DNA of 23,269 bases from Paramacrobiotus richtersi (taxonomy: Eukaryota > Tardigrada > Eutardigrada > Parachela > Macrobiotidae), in assembly GCA_034698045.1 (NCBI GenBank), contig JAQGAU010000846.1, positions 1 to 23,269 of the forward strand. Reading direction: 5' to 3'. Under the pieces are notes generated by a model. The model was given only the letters and a program-made list of their open reading frames with translations, was not told where the DNA came from and ran no database searches. A program made the position numbers and the translations under genes. Shown here one piece after another: positions 9,050 to 18,130 of this stretch (positions within the stretch are counted from its first letter, which is position 1; the number at the start of each line of letters is the position of its first letter).

Positions 9050-10150
9050 TCTTTTTTCATGCCGAATCTTTAGTTGGTGGCGCCTGGTGCGTGCGGTTTT
9101 CTTTCCACTGTACTGCTTCTTACTGCTTGGTTTTAGTTACTTAGTTCAGTTTCTTAGTTTACGACTCTTAGCTTGCGTTGTTAATTATCCCAATTCCATA
9201 ATATTCTTCGTTAAACCGTTTTATTTATTTCTGATTTTTTGTTTTCGGCTCTCTGGTAATTGATGCGCGAATTTTGTTTATTCGTTTTCTTGGTTAAATA
9301 ATAAATATTCTTCGTCGTTGATTCGTTGATTTTGGTCACAATTTTTTATTCTTGGTTGTCCTTAGTTTGCGTTTTCAGTTTTCGTTTCTCAGTTTATATT
9401 CTTGTTCTAAATTTTTAATTTTTCTTAGTTCATTTTGTTGGTCATTCCTGGTTTGCGTTCTTGGTTTACATTCTTGGGTTACGTTCTTGGGTTCTCTTGG
9501 TTTCTCTTGGTTTCTCTCGGTTTCTCTTGGTTTCTCTTGGTTTCTCTTGGTTTCTCTTGGTTTCTCTTGGTTTCTCTTGGTTTCTCATGGTTTCTCTTGG
9601 TTTCTCTTGGTTTCTCTTAGTTTCTCTTGGTTTCCTTTTGGTGTCTCTCAGTTTGTCTTTGTTATCTTAGTTTCTCTTGGTTTATCTTGGTTTCCTCCTG
9701 GTTTCTTGGTTTCTCTTTGTTATCTCAGTTTCTCGTGGGTTCTTTATGGTTTCTCTTAGTTTCTCTCTGTTTTCTTTGTTTCTCTTAGTTTTTCTTGGTT
9801 TCGGTTTTTGATTTTACCTTCTCAGTTTTTTTTGGTTCATTTTCAGTTACTGATTTTTCTTAGTTCATTTTCTTGGTGTACATTTTTTTGTTTGCATTTT
9901 TTATTTAGGTTTTCGGTTGATCTTTTCTGTTTCTCTTTTTAGTTTCTCTAGTCTTCTTAGTGTTTAACTTTTTGACTTTCTTAGTTCCGTTTCTTGGTTT
10001 ACGTTCTTGGTTCACGTTCTTGGTCCAGATTCTTGCATCTTCTTAATTTATATTTTTGTTGTTCTTAATCTACGTTTTGTATTTGCGTTACTCAGTTCGT
10101 AGTCTTAGTTTAGCTTTTTTTGGTGTTTTATTGATTACAGTGTCTATAAG
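9050..10150. repeat. T-rich, strand-asymmetric degenerate repeat interior
   Basis: The + strand is dominated by variants of ttcttggtttac, tttcttagtt and agtttctctt for about 1.1 kb. Purines other than G are scarce. Long open frames here translate to low-complexity SWFLLVSLGF repeats and are not genes. Confidence 0.75.
9491..9630 (+). repeat. 10-bp minisatellite, 14 units
   Basis: Fourteen head-to-tail units of TTTCTCTTGG lie in exact 10-bp register. Ten are perfect (9501, 9521-9571, 9591, 9601, 9621) and the four others (9491, 9511, 9581, 9611) differ by one base. Decayed units continue on both sides to about 9445 and 9800. Confidence 0.95.
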
Positions 10151-10384
10151 CAGTTGAATAACATGCTTGCTAATTTCGAAATTTAGTTTCTACGAGTTGG
10201 TAGCTCGAACGAAATGTTCGCTTGGGCGAAATGTTCGAGAACGAGTTGTCAGCGTCGACCAAACGTTAAGTTCGACGAAGTGTTCGCCGACCAGAAGTTA
10301 TTCTCGACCAAACGGGGCTCGACGAATTTACTTGCGACCACCTGTCGGTCTACCAAAGGTCGGGAAACCAAACGTCGGGGAGCC

Positions 10385-10830
10385 ATCATGCTGAGTAGCG
10401 TCATTTAAAAGTCTTGATTAAGACGTCGGATTTCGCACATACGTTCTGAACAGCGAGATGGGAATGTTCGATATCCCTATTCCCTACATGGGAAAAAGCC
10501 CTGCATTCATCGACTCCAAATTTTTTGCAGTCGCGGGAACAGCAAAAAACGTGAAATTTACCTTATGCGGTTACATTCAAGAAGGTTGTCTCTTATTAAC
10601 TACCTGGATGCACCGAATTGTGCCGCGTTTGCTTTGGAAGTCGTGGCCGCTGGCGGCCTTCCAGCACAGTACCCAACACGATGAAGCGAAACAGGCTTGC
10701 CGGGATGATAAATTAAGATAATATTGCTGCTTCTCTTGGCTGTTTGAAACAGCCAACAGAAGCAGTAATATTATCATCCCGGCGACATGTCGTCGGATTT
10801 TAAAGGGACAGTACGGGAGCATTTGTCAGG
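10385..10830 (+). repeat. R1e, right part
   Basis: Resumes R1 at atcatgctgagtagcgtcat and runs parallel to R1f 15040-15360: tcgtaatcaagacg..cgatttc.cacatac, a tggaagtcgtggccgctg block near 10635, acacgatgaagcgaaacag, and the terminal agcagtaatattatcatccc. It contains a large palindrome at 10699-10783. Confidence 0.75.
10699..10783. repeat. 85-nt palindrome in R1e
   Basis: Left arm 10699-10745 and right arm 10747-10783 are inverted complements over 37 bp with two mismatches, a ~10-nt bulge in the left arm near 10710-10719, and a single-base loop (10746). The right arm is native R1 sequence, shared with 4280-4315 and 15320-15360. The left arm is extra, as in the R1a, R1b and R1c palindromes. 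Confidence 0.85.
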
Positions 10831-11387
10831 GCCGATTAGCACGCCGTAAACGACCCATCTGACCGTTATCATAACCATGGTATCACTGAGCATAAATAAA
10901 ACGTTATTTTGTCAATGCTTTGCTTCATAGACGAAGACTGATATCGAAAGATTAAAAATTACCTCCGTCTGATATGCAACAGAGATTCTATTCCATATCA
11001 GGCGGAGGTAATTTTTAGTCATAGTATGACAAAGCGACTTATATTGCACACTCGTTTGTTTCAAGCGCAGCTGAAAAGAGATGTCCATGGATTAAGCGAA
11101 AGAAAGCCGTAAAGTAAGTAATCACCAGTAGTAGTACTGGCCACGTATTGCTATTCTATTCAGCTTTCTTACGCATTGCACTGCATCGAATGTAATAGCG
11201 TGGTCCACGTTATGTGTTGCAGTTGCAAGACTTTGAAAGTCCAACTCGAGTTAACTATGCATGCTGCGAAGAATATCAAACCATATTGTAATGAACCTGA
11301 TGATCACACCGCGGGGTAATCTCAATAATACCATAAATATCAAAAATTAATCCAGATTATTGCACTCGATAGCAGTCTGATGTCCCA
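10831..11387. other. Intergenic region upstream of receptor A
   Basis: No gene is seen. It contains the 65-nt hairpin at 10953-11017. The homology with receptor B's upstream region starts only at about 11388. Confidence 0.5.
10953..11017. repeat. 24-bp stem hairpin
   Basis: Arms 10953-10976 and 10994-11017 are complementary over 24 bp with a single T/G difference (a wobble if transcribed) around a 17-nt loop. It is not part of R1 and has no counterpart upstream of receptor B. It could be a tiny miniature inverted-repeat element, a structured RNA such as a miRNA-like precursor, or another snap-back duplication. I do not recognise the arm sequence. Confidence 0.85.
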
Positions 11388-11758
11388 TGTCTGCTTATGC
11401 GAGTGGCTAATCATGTTCTCGGGCAACATCAAGTTTACTCCGCAAAAATTATCCATCACAGCCTCGCAGGCGAACCATTAGAACTAATCTTGGTAGGCTG
11501 GAGAAGCACCTTATCAAAGGATCAGCAGTAAGACGCATTATGCAGGGATCAGCAGTGCACAGAATCCCGCTTCACACTATGTGCACATTTGATCATTAGC
11601 TTTTTGTTTCGCTTAGGGTTTTGTACATACAGTAGATCGATTTCCTTTACTTCGAACTGACCAATATGAACAGCCAGCAAGCAACAGCAGTTGTTCCGAT
11701 CTGTGTTCCCACATATAACTTGACCGCACCCAATTAATCCCTTTCTGGAAACGGTACA
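11388..11758 (+). promoter_or_regulatory. Upstream region shared by receptors A and B
   Basis: 11388-11522 is the inverted match of 18415-18547 (shared words gcttatg.gagtggctaatca, ccgcaaaaattatccatc, ccttatcaa). The block 11541-11630, containing gggatcagcagtgc and tttgtttcgcttagggtttt, recurs at about 18275-18365 (inverted) and 4348-4440. The start of transcription is not identifiable. The conservation may reflect common descent only. Confidence 0.5.
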
Positions 11759-13467
11759 ATGAATCGCACTATGTCATCACTGGCTTTCGTTAACTATACC
11801 ATTCCCATGCGAAATATCCCCGAATGGGAATTGAACTTGTGGTTCACGACGACTATCCTAATTTGCTTATTGGGTGGATGTTTGATAATCTTTCTCCTGG
11901 TGGTGATTGCGGCCATCAAACGCCTGAATTCCGGTTCCGGTATCCTAATCGCCCATTTGGAGTGTGTTGAACTCATTCTCTGCCTGGGTGTCCACCCGAT
12001 GCACACCGTGTCCGTCTATCTCCACCAGACCAATCATGTCGTCCATGTTGAGTGCACAGTGGCGCATTTTGCACTGGTGGCTATGAGTGTGGTACACCAG
12101 TACTCCAATATTGTTTTGGCCATGACTCGGTTTGTGGCTGTTGTGATTCCAAGTAAGATAACATTAAGTAATCACTTTGTTTCTGGATAAAGAGTTCGAA
12201 GTAATACTGCGCCTGCTAGGCAACATACTTATAATGAATGTCGCAACTAAACAGCAGTTGGTGTTCAATAAGCTTCAGATTCCGTATGGTAAATAAGAAA
12301 AATAATGTATCGTAAACAAGTTAAATAGCAATACTGTATAAGAGAACCAAAGAAGGCGAATGACATTGGATACTGCTATCCTCTAGCTAAGTGACTGCTT
12401 GCAGTTGATCAACAAAAAAAGATTTAGAATATATAAGGACCAAGCATATTAACTATTTCTTTCATTTTTTCTTTGATTTGTAATATGCATAACGCCGGTA
12501 CAAAGCAGCCACAAAATACTATGGATGTGAGACAGATAGAAATAATGGAAATTATGGAACTTTTCCGTTGGCTGCGAGACAAAAATTCAGTTTACGGGAT
12601 CCCGAACCCTGAAACTGCGACGCTTACTGGTTTCAACGGTGATTGTAGGGAAGTACTCACCCGCAACATCCAACAAAGCGTTGGCCGCTTGCATAGTAAT
12701 TTCCTGGGTTGTCCCATGGACAATGTGCATCGTGGCCCATACGGGTCACCACATGACCATTGGCATGCTACCGTCAGGAGTGTGCCTCCCGGTCAGACTT
12801 TACAATCTCTTCTTGCCGCTAGTTACCGTATTTGGAACGTTCGTACCGTATGGACTAATTGGCTGCCTGTACTTGACCATTTTCATCTACCAGAAACTTC
12901 AGGACAGCACACGAATCACTCCCGTTCTCGGCAGTTACTTTCGTCGACAAAGAGATTTGACCAAACGGCAGCAGCGGCTGATTATTGCAAAGGTCCTGTT
13001 TTGTTCGCTCGTCTGGTCTCTGTTGTGTTTCTGTCGGCACCGGTGATGTCTGGACAGTTTCCAGAGATCTTTAGACACAGTGTACGAGCGGTGTTGTGGA
13101 CTAGGACGGTTATGGTACTTGGTCTGTCCATGAATCCGGTAAGTTACGTGTTGTTTGTGCGCACGTTTCTGGTCGAAATATTATAATTATACGTTGCTTA
13201 CAAAACTTTAAGCTCGAACTTTATAATCGATGGATTCATGGAGCTAACTGGCAAGTTAGACGACTAACTTATTTTTGATGTCCTGAGCACCACACCTACA
13301 CACATGCTTTTGCGTTGTAGGTGTTCTTCTTTGGATTAAGCCGGGAATATCGCAGCGGCGCCGTCACCGTCATCCGCAACATACGCAATAGCCTGATCCG
13401 CTTGGGAAATCCATCCGATACAGACGGAGTCGAACCGGAAAGTCTTTCAAGAAAGCCTCTCCTTTGA
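11759..13467 (+). pseudogene. GPCR copy A: rhodopsin-family orphan receptor with a one-base frameshift
   Basis: Three exons: 11759-12152, 12649-13138 and 13321-13467. The introns begin gtaaga and gtaagt and end attgtag and gttgtag (phases 1 and 0). The full product would be about 343 aa at the plasma membrane. Exon 1 holds N-glycosylation sites (NRT, NYT), TM1, TM2 with E at the usual D2.50 place (HLECVEL), the TM3 cysteine (VECTVAHF) and MTRF in place of DRY. Exon 2 holds TM4 (ISWVVPW), an ECL2 cysteine (SGVCLPV), TM5 (TFVPYGL), TM6 and most of TM7. Exon 3 gives NPVFF (NPxxY position) and helix 8 (GLSREYRSG), ending at tga 13465-13467. Compared with B and C, one C is missing at about 13034-13036. 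The frame then changes from CFC to RHR and a stop at 13044. It is a young pseudogene, or a sequencing error. The ligand is unknown. Confidence 0.85.
13034..13036 (+). other. Frameshift site in GPCR copy A
   Basis: Copy A reads ttctgtcggcaccgg where copies B and C read ttctgcccggcaccgg (sense strand), one base fewer. Downstream, APVMSGQFPEIFRHS continues in another frame through the normal donor at 13139. Confidence 0.85.
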
Positions 13468-14049
13468 GCGGAACGCAGCGGCACCAGTCGAACTAAAAAC
13501 ATGTTGAAAATGTGCCCGGTATTGCTGATGGGTGCTTCCACGTGTTATAGCCGGCACTTTTCATCCGGGCGCCTGATCATAACTTATGCGTATTTTCTAT
13601 AACTGGAGCTGTTGTGCTGCAGCTGAAAGTGTTTTTGTGACCAATGCGACCGGAGCGGAGGTCTCTATACTAAGCTGTTAATGGCGGAAAATGCCGCATT
13701 TGGGAAGGAGATGGTAATACGGTGTGATCACAGTTTGAACACAGAACGACATTCTATTCTGCTATGCTGTATTTCTCCAGCTTGCATTGGGGTATCAATT
13801 TAGGCAAGAGTCCTCCTAACTAACCATTCAGCGTATCAGAACCCACCGTAAACTACAACTATTATGCGCAAAGAACTGTGCATCAACAACAAAAAACACC
13901 GAACAATAAAGGGACGAACCCAGGGAGTTCGGACCATCATTGCATCCCACATTACGTCTCGTACATACCGCAGTTCATTTTCTTGATGATTTCGGCAGAT
14001 TTCACTTGTTTTTCTATATTTCCGTAATTCCGCTCTTTTGAGTGGAATC
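13468..14049 (+). other. 3' flank of GPCR copy A
   Basis: 13545-13740 resembles the 3' flanks of the other copies (agccggca.tttt, ggcggaaaatgcc). An aataaa hexamer at 13905-13910 could be a polyadenylation signal 440 nt past the stop, but no other evidence supports it. No gene is seen to 14049. Confidence 0.45.
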
Positions 14050-15375
14050 AGTGGACATTACCGGTCCACAACAGTGCTTTGTGCGGACATGATGCGGTAT
14101 TAAATATAGGCACCTATTCCAGGGGCAGTCTTAACAAAACCGGATTAACCTACAATACACTTGATACGTACTTCTGTAAAAATACAGCGTCCGAGGATGG
14201 TAGACACTGCCACACTTTTGTGGCATACTGCAGATGTTCAGTATTGCCGTCACTAATGCCCGAGAATGTGCTGCGTCAAAGGTTGTTACCGCATTATTTA
14301 AAAAGTCATAGGAGTGTCACATGCAAGGACATGCAAGAACTCCTGCTCTCGAATTACCGGTGGTTATATTGGCGCCCTGCAGCTAGTTCATCATCCGATG
14401 GAAACTACAGCCGGCATGTGCTTCCGTCCTTGGATGTACTTCCTGATACTTTTTACGTGTTTTCGCACACACCTTATTACCTGGCAGTTGTCAGAAGTGA
14501 TACGCTGGTAAAATATCGACATTTATTTACAGTGTGCAGCTAGTAGCCTCGGGGAATGAATAGAGATTTTTAAGTACAAGTAAGCAGCTCAGATTGTTGT
14601 GACCTTTGCACTGGCTTATAATATTTAGCCTTATTTACCGCAATGAACATATGTTGGCTGCATCTCCGCTAATAGAAAGTTTTCTAGCCATGTCTCCCCG
14701 ATTGGAATTGTTTAGTGGTAGCCATGCAAGCACTATCAAATTTTTGCTGAATTTAAAATGTATCGAGTGGACTATGTGTGTTATCGTAGCACAGCTCCGA
14801 CAATCCCTGATCATTAGACCAATAAAATTGTTACATCTCGCCTAATCTTACAGAGAATTTGCCGGATACCGAGTGGTACTTACTCGTGGTTGACACCACG
14901 GTAAAAGTCATTTGCGGAAACACTTTTTATCGCGGCTTATATCCGCCCTACCGACCCCGGCTATGTCGCCATTGTTGTGATACAATATATCTTTATAACA
15001 ACGGTTGCAGAGCCGTGTTCGGTTGGGTCGGATTATAATGCTGGATAGCGTCATTCAAGAGTCGTAATCAAGACGCCCGATTTCACACATACAGTACGTT
15101 GTGACCAGTTCAATAACCCTACTTGAAAAAAGCCCCTAATGCAACTGCTCCAAGTTTGTGCAATTGTGGGGTCAGCAAAAATTCGTAAACCTCATTCTAT
15201 GCACTTATAATTACACTGAAAACCGCTGTCGCTTAATACCAATCTGCACGTATGAAATGAATCGTGCCGCATTTGCTTTTGGATGTCGTGGCCGCTGTCG
15301 ACCTTCTACCACACTACCAACACGACCAAACGAAACAGCCAACAGAAGCAATAATTTTATGTAAGAGCAACGGTG
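14050..15375 (+). repeat. R1f: copy 6, one of the most complete R1 copies
   Basis: Begins ccggtccacaacagtgcttt and runs uninterrupted through every R1 landmark except the exon-like segment (deleted near 14640). It ends ccaacagaagcaataatttt. It therefore serves as the reference for the insertion sites in R1d and R1e. A 154-codon frame at 14079-14543 is not kept in the other copies. K2 starts within ~15 bp of its end. Confidence 0.75.
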
Positions 15376-15384
15376 TCCAAAGGG

Positions 15385-15830
15385 CTTGGGGGGAAGGAAA
15401 ATAAAACCAAACTCGAGACGATCAACTCGGAGCACGAAGAAGACGAGCACTTAACGGAACAGCAGTATACATGGAATAAGAAAATGAAATTTCCGAGCTA
15501 CGCAACCGGCGCCAACAGGAAATCATTTCACTGCAAAAACACATAAAGAACTGAGGAAAGCAACTCAAACTTCATCAAACTGGCTGGTATGTGCCGTTAG
15601 ATTGTTTATACTGTTCTACCGCATCTAACCGACTGCAACTACAACAATACCCACGATGTCGTCGAAGCGGCCACGTGGAAAACAAATGCAGACAAAATTT
15701 AATGGTAGCTACCGCCCTTAGAAGTGGAGGATTGGAAAATACGCGAACTCGTGGAGATCAAGCTTGCTGCTACCCAGTGACCAGCGAGGCACTGTATTTC
15801 TTCATTATGGCACACTGTGTAATCTATTAA
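15385..15830 (+). pseudogene. K2: broken copy of coiled-coil/kinesin-tail-like fragment
   Basis: Collinear with 1-480: cttggggggaa, then ccgcatcta.ccg..tgcaa, cacgatgtcgtcgaagcggc, cacgtgga and gagatcaagct. Its first part reads KTKLETINSEHEEDEHLTEQ, a charged heptad-like helix missing from K1. The frame is then broken by stops (tga at about 15552, taa at about 15627) and shifts. It is clearly non-functional over the compact C-terminal part. Confidence 0.6.
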
Positions 15831-15954
15831 GTTTCTTACTGCGTTGCAATCGATTCGCATTTTACCCGAGTGCCGAACGAACCGTTCCTCTAGAAAGATT
15901 TGAACTCATATATATATGCTGGAAAGATTCAACAAGAGAAAGACTGTCCACTAG

Positions 15955-16330
15955 TGAGAAACGGCTGAAATTCGAATGGTGTCGAACTGCCCAAGCGCCA
16001 CATCATCGTTTCGATCACCTTCGTAAAAAGGTGCTAAATTTACTTGTGTACTGATGACTAATCCTTGGTTCTCGATCAGCAATGTGCAGATGTATGTAGC
16101 TCCCGGCGTCCATTGTCCAGCCGTACAACCGCTCAAAGAGTGCAACTGGCAAGAATACCGCCCGAAGTACCGGTTCCGCCGTTGCGAGCGATTAGTTTTT
16201 GAGATATTACATTACTTATTTCGTATGAGACTTGAAAGCCGTTCTTATTGTTATAAAAAGCTTCCAGTAGCACTTCCTTCAAACGGCAGCTTTTCGTGCA
16301 ACCTCGTGCTACTGACGTTTTAATTTCCAT
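15955..16330. repeat. P2: repeated block with an internal ~100-bp inversion
   Basis: 15959-16030 is the inverted complement of 709-785, and 16030-16056 the inverted complement of 21637-21662. From about 16105 the block returns to direct orientation (cagccg.acaaccgctcaaag, ccggttccgccgttgcga, cttgaaagccgttcttattg). The other three copies are direct throughout. Confidence 0.7.
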
Positions 16331-16706
16331 TTATGTTAGAGTTATTGCCGCTATCCAGTTTAGATGTTGTGATAATCTCCTTTGCCGGCATTTTCCGCCA
16401 TTAACAGGTCACTTATGAATTCGTCGGCCTAACGTACAGTACTAATACATTGTTCAAATTATTACAAACACACTTTCTGGTTCAGCCAACAGTTCGAATT
16501 ACAGGAAGTGTGTTATGCTCGTTCAACCGAACGGAAAACGTCACCTAGCACGTGTGAGCATCCACCAACATTCCCGGATTCTTTAGCACATGTGTTTTCA
16601 GTTCGGCGCGCGCGTTAAGCTTAAAGGAAAGACTTTCTCTTAAGGCTTCCTGCTGTCTCTCATCCGGTTGGACTTTCTCCGTATCGGATGGATTTAAGCG
16701 GATGCG
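16331..16706 (-). other. 3' flank of GPCR copy B
   Basis: Minus-sense continuation after the copy B stop, similar to the flanks of A, C and D. The first part (16706-16560) is the former coding tail, still recognisable as VQPDERQQ-type sequence in copy C (caaccggatgagagacag here). Confidence 0.6.
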
Positions 16707-16727
16707 CTAAGCGGATGCTAAGCGGAT
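16695..16727. repeat. Triplicated 9-mer in exon 3 of copy B
   Basis: taagcggat occurs at 16695, 16708 and 16719, where copy C has a single unit (22415-22423). The middle unit supplies the in-frame TAG (minus strand 16709-16707) that ends the protein. Confidence 0.9.
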
Positions 16728-18130
16728 GAAGCTACTTCGCATGTTGCGGATAACGGTGATGGCGCCGCTGCGGTATTCCCTGCTTAATCCAAAGAAGAAC
16801 ACCTACAACGCAGAAATACAGTATGAAGAGCTGTAGCTATGCAGAAGTGGAAGATATTTAACGCTGTGCCAGTTTTCTGTAAACAGCCGACACACGGCCA
16901 AACGGAACTTACCGGATTCATGGATAGACCAAGCACCATAACCGTCCTAGTCCACAACACCGCTTGTACACTGTGTCTCCAAATCTCGGGAAACTGTGCC
17001 GACATTACCGGTGCCGGGCAGAAGCACAACAGCGACCAGACGAGCGAACAAAATAGGACCTTAGCAATATTCAGGCGCTGCTGCCGTTTGGTCGAATCTC
17101 TTTGTCGACGAAAGTAATTGCCGAGAACTGGATCAACCTGTGTCCGGTCCTGAAGCTTCTGATAGATGAAGATCGTCAAGTACAGGCAGCCGATTAGTCC
17201 ATTCGGTATGAATGTTCCAAATACGGTAATCAGCGGTAAGAAGAGATCGTGGATTTTAACCGGGAGGCACACTCCTGACGGTAGCATGCCAATGGTCATA
17301 TGGTGACCCGTATGGGCCACGATGCACATTGTCCATGGGACAATCCAGGAAAGGACCATGCAACCGGCCAACGCTTTGTTGGATGTTGCGGATGAGTACT
17401 GCCCTACAATCACAGTTGCAACTGTAACGTCACAGTTTCAGTGTTCGTAATTTGTATCAAAGCATACAATCAAGTTCCATAATTCCCATTATCTCTATCC
17501 GTCTTACATGCTGGGGAAGTTTTAAACTAACCACTTCAGTTTAATAAAAAAAGGTTGCATGGAACACTCTTCGTAATTCTCATATGCAGTAACAATGTAG
17601 TAACTTTTCTAATGTGCCTACGGAAGCAACAGCTTGAACACCAGTGCTGTTTAGTTATATGTATCCGCCCGCCAGTAAGCAATATGTCCGCGTAGAACTC
17701 TTTATCCGGAAACGCAGTGATCGTTTAGTATTATCTTACTTGGAATCACAACAGCCACAAACCGATTTATGGCCAGAAACATACTGGAGTACTGGTGTAC
17801 TGCACCCATAGTTACCAGCGCAAAATGCGCTGCTGTGCAGTTAACCTGGACGACATGGGCGGTTTGGTGGAGATAGACGGACACGGTATGCACCGGATGG
17901 ACACCCAGACAGAGAATGAGCTCAACGCACTCCAAATGGGCGATAAGGATACCGGAACCGGAATTCAGGCGTTTAATGGTCGCCATCACCACCAGGAGAA
18001 AGATTATCAAGCCGCCACCCAATAAGCAAATTAGAATAGTCGTCGTGAACCACAAGTCCAATTCCCACTTTGGAATGTTTCGCACTGTGATCGTCAGGTT
18101 CATGAAAGCGAGTAACAAAGTGCGATTCAT
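16707..18130 (-). CDS. GPCR copy B: rhodopsin-family orphan receptor, 325 aa
   Basis: Exons 18130-17740, 17403-16913 and 16802-16707 with introns of 336 and 110 nt. Both are GT-AG and at the same positions as in copy A. The joined frame is fully open. TM1 covers ~26-50; TM2 ~61-82 with E70 at the D2.50 place; TM3 starts at C98 and ends INRF (122-124) instead of DRY; TM4 carries W150; ECL2 has C176; TM5 has P197. TM6 shows C257-F258-C259-P260, a CWxP motif with F for W. TM7 shows N293-P-V-F-F, NPxxY with F for Y, then helix 8 GLSREYRSG. N2 and N11 are N-glycosylation sequons. I start at MNRT (18130) because copy A starts there; an in-frame ATG lies at 18172. The tail ends early at 16709-16707, inside a triplicated 9-mer. 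Ligand and G-protein coupling are unknown. Confidence 0.88.

Larger units (their letters stand above)
8614..10384. mobile_element. 1,771-bp insertion with imperfect terminal inverted repeats, non-autonomous
   Basis: The element splits repeat R1e and is flanked by an exact 8-bp target-site duplication. Its ends are imperfect inverted repeats. CCCGTCGTTT at 8619-8628 pairs with the complement of 10370-10379 (9/10), and TTTGGTCGACCGTCAG at 8640-8655 with the complement of 10342-10357 (14/16). Further in, words such as ggtcggcg (8738) and tttggtcgac recur in inverted orientation, giving subterminal repeats over about 180 bp each side. The middle (9050-10150) is T-rich degenerate repeat with a 10-bp minisatellite. 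No transposase frame is seen. An 8-bp duplication is typical of hAT and of P-type elements, but the termini do not match a signature I can name. Confidence 0.7.

Noticed and set aside
9491..9630. Interstitial telomere tract
   Set aside because: A 10-bp unit fits the length of some invertebrate telomere repeats, but TTTCTCTTGG is not a telomere sequence that I know, and the tract lies inside an insertion.
9352..9759. Long overlapping open frames giving SWFLLVSLGF-type repeats
   Set aside because: They are the translation of a 10-bp minisatellite in three frames, so the periodic protein is a by-product of DNA repetition.
12473..12648. Open frame continuing upstream of receptor A exon 2
   Set aside because: It lies in intron 1. 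The acceptor at 12647-12648, the phase match and the homologous intron in copy B all place the exon start at 12649.
13905..13910. aataaa as the polyadenylation signal of receptor A
   Set aside because: A single hexamer 440 nt past the stop, not conserved in the other copies and without a downstream element. It is kept only as a note in the flank entry.
14079..14543. 154-codon forward frame in R1f
   Set aside because: The other R1 copies have stops and shifts at the same positions, and the composition is repeat-like.
1553..15375. R1 array read as a CRISPR-like or satellite array
   Set aside because: The units are more than 1 kb, diverged and irregularly spaced, and the genome is eukaryotic.
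16839..17117. Forward frames antisense to receptor exons B and C (also 22798-23076 and 17916-18179)
   Set aside because: They are shadows of the real exons on the other strand; the matching frames in B and C reflect exon conservation.
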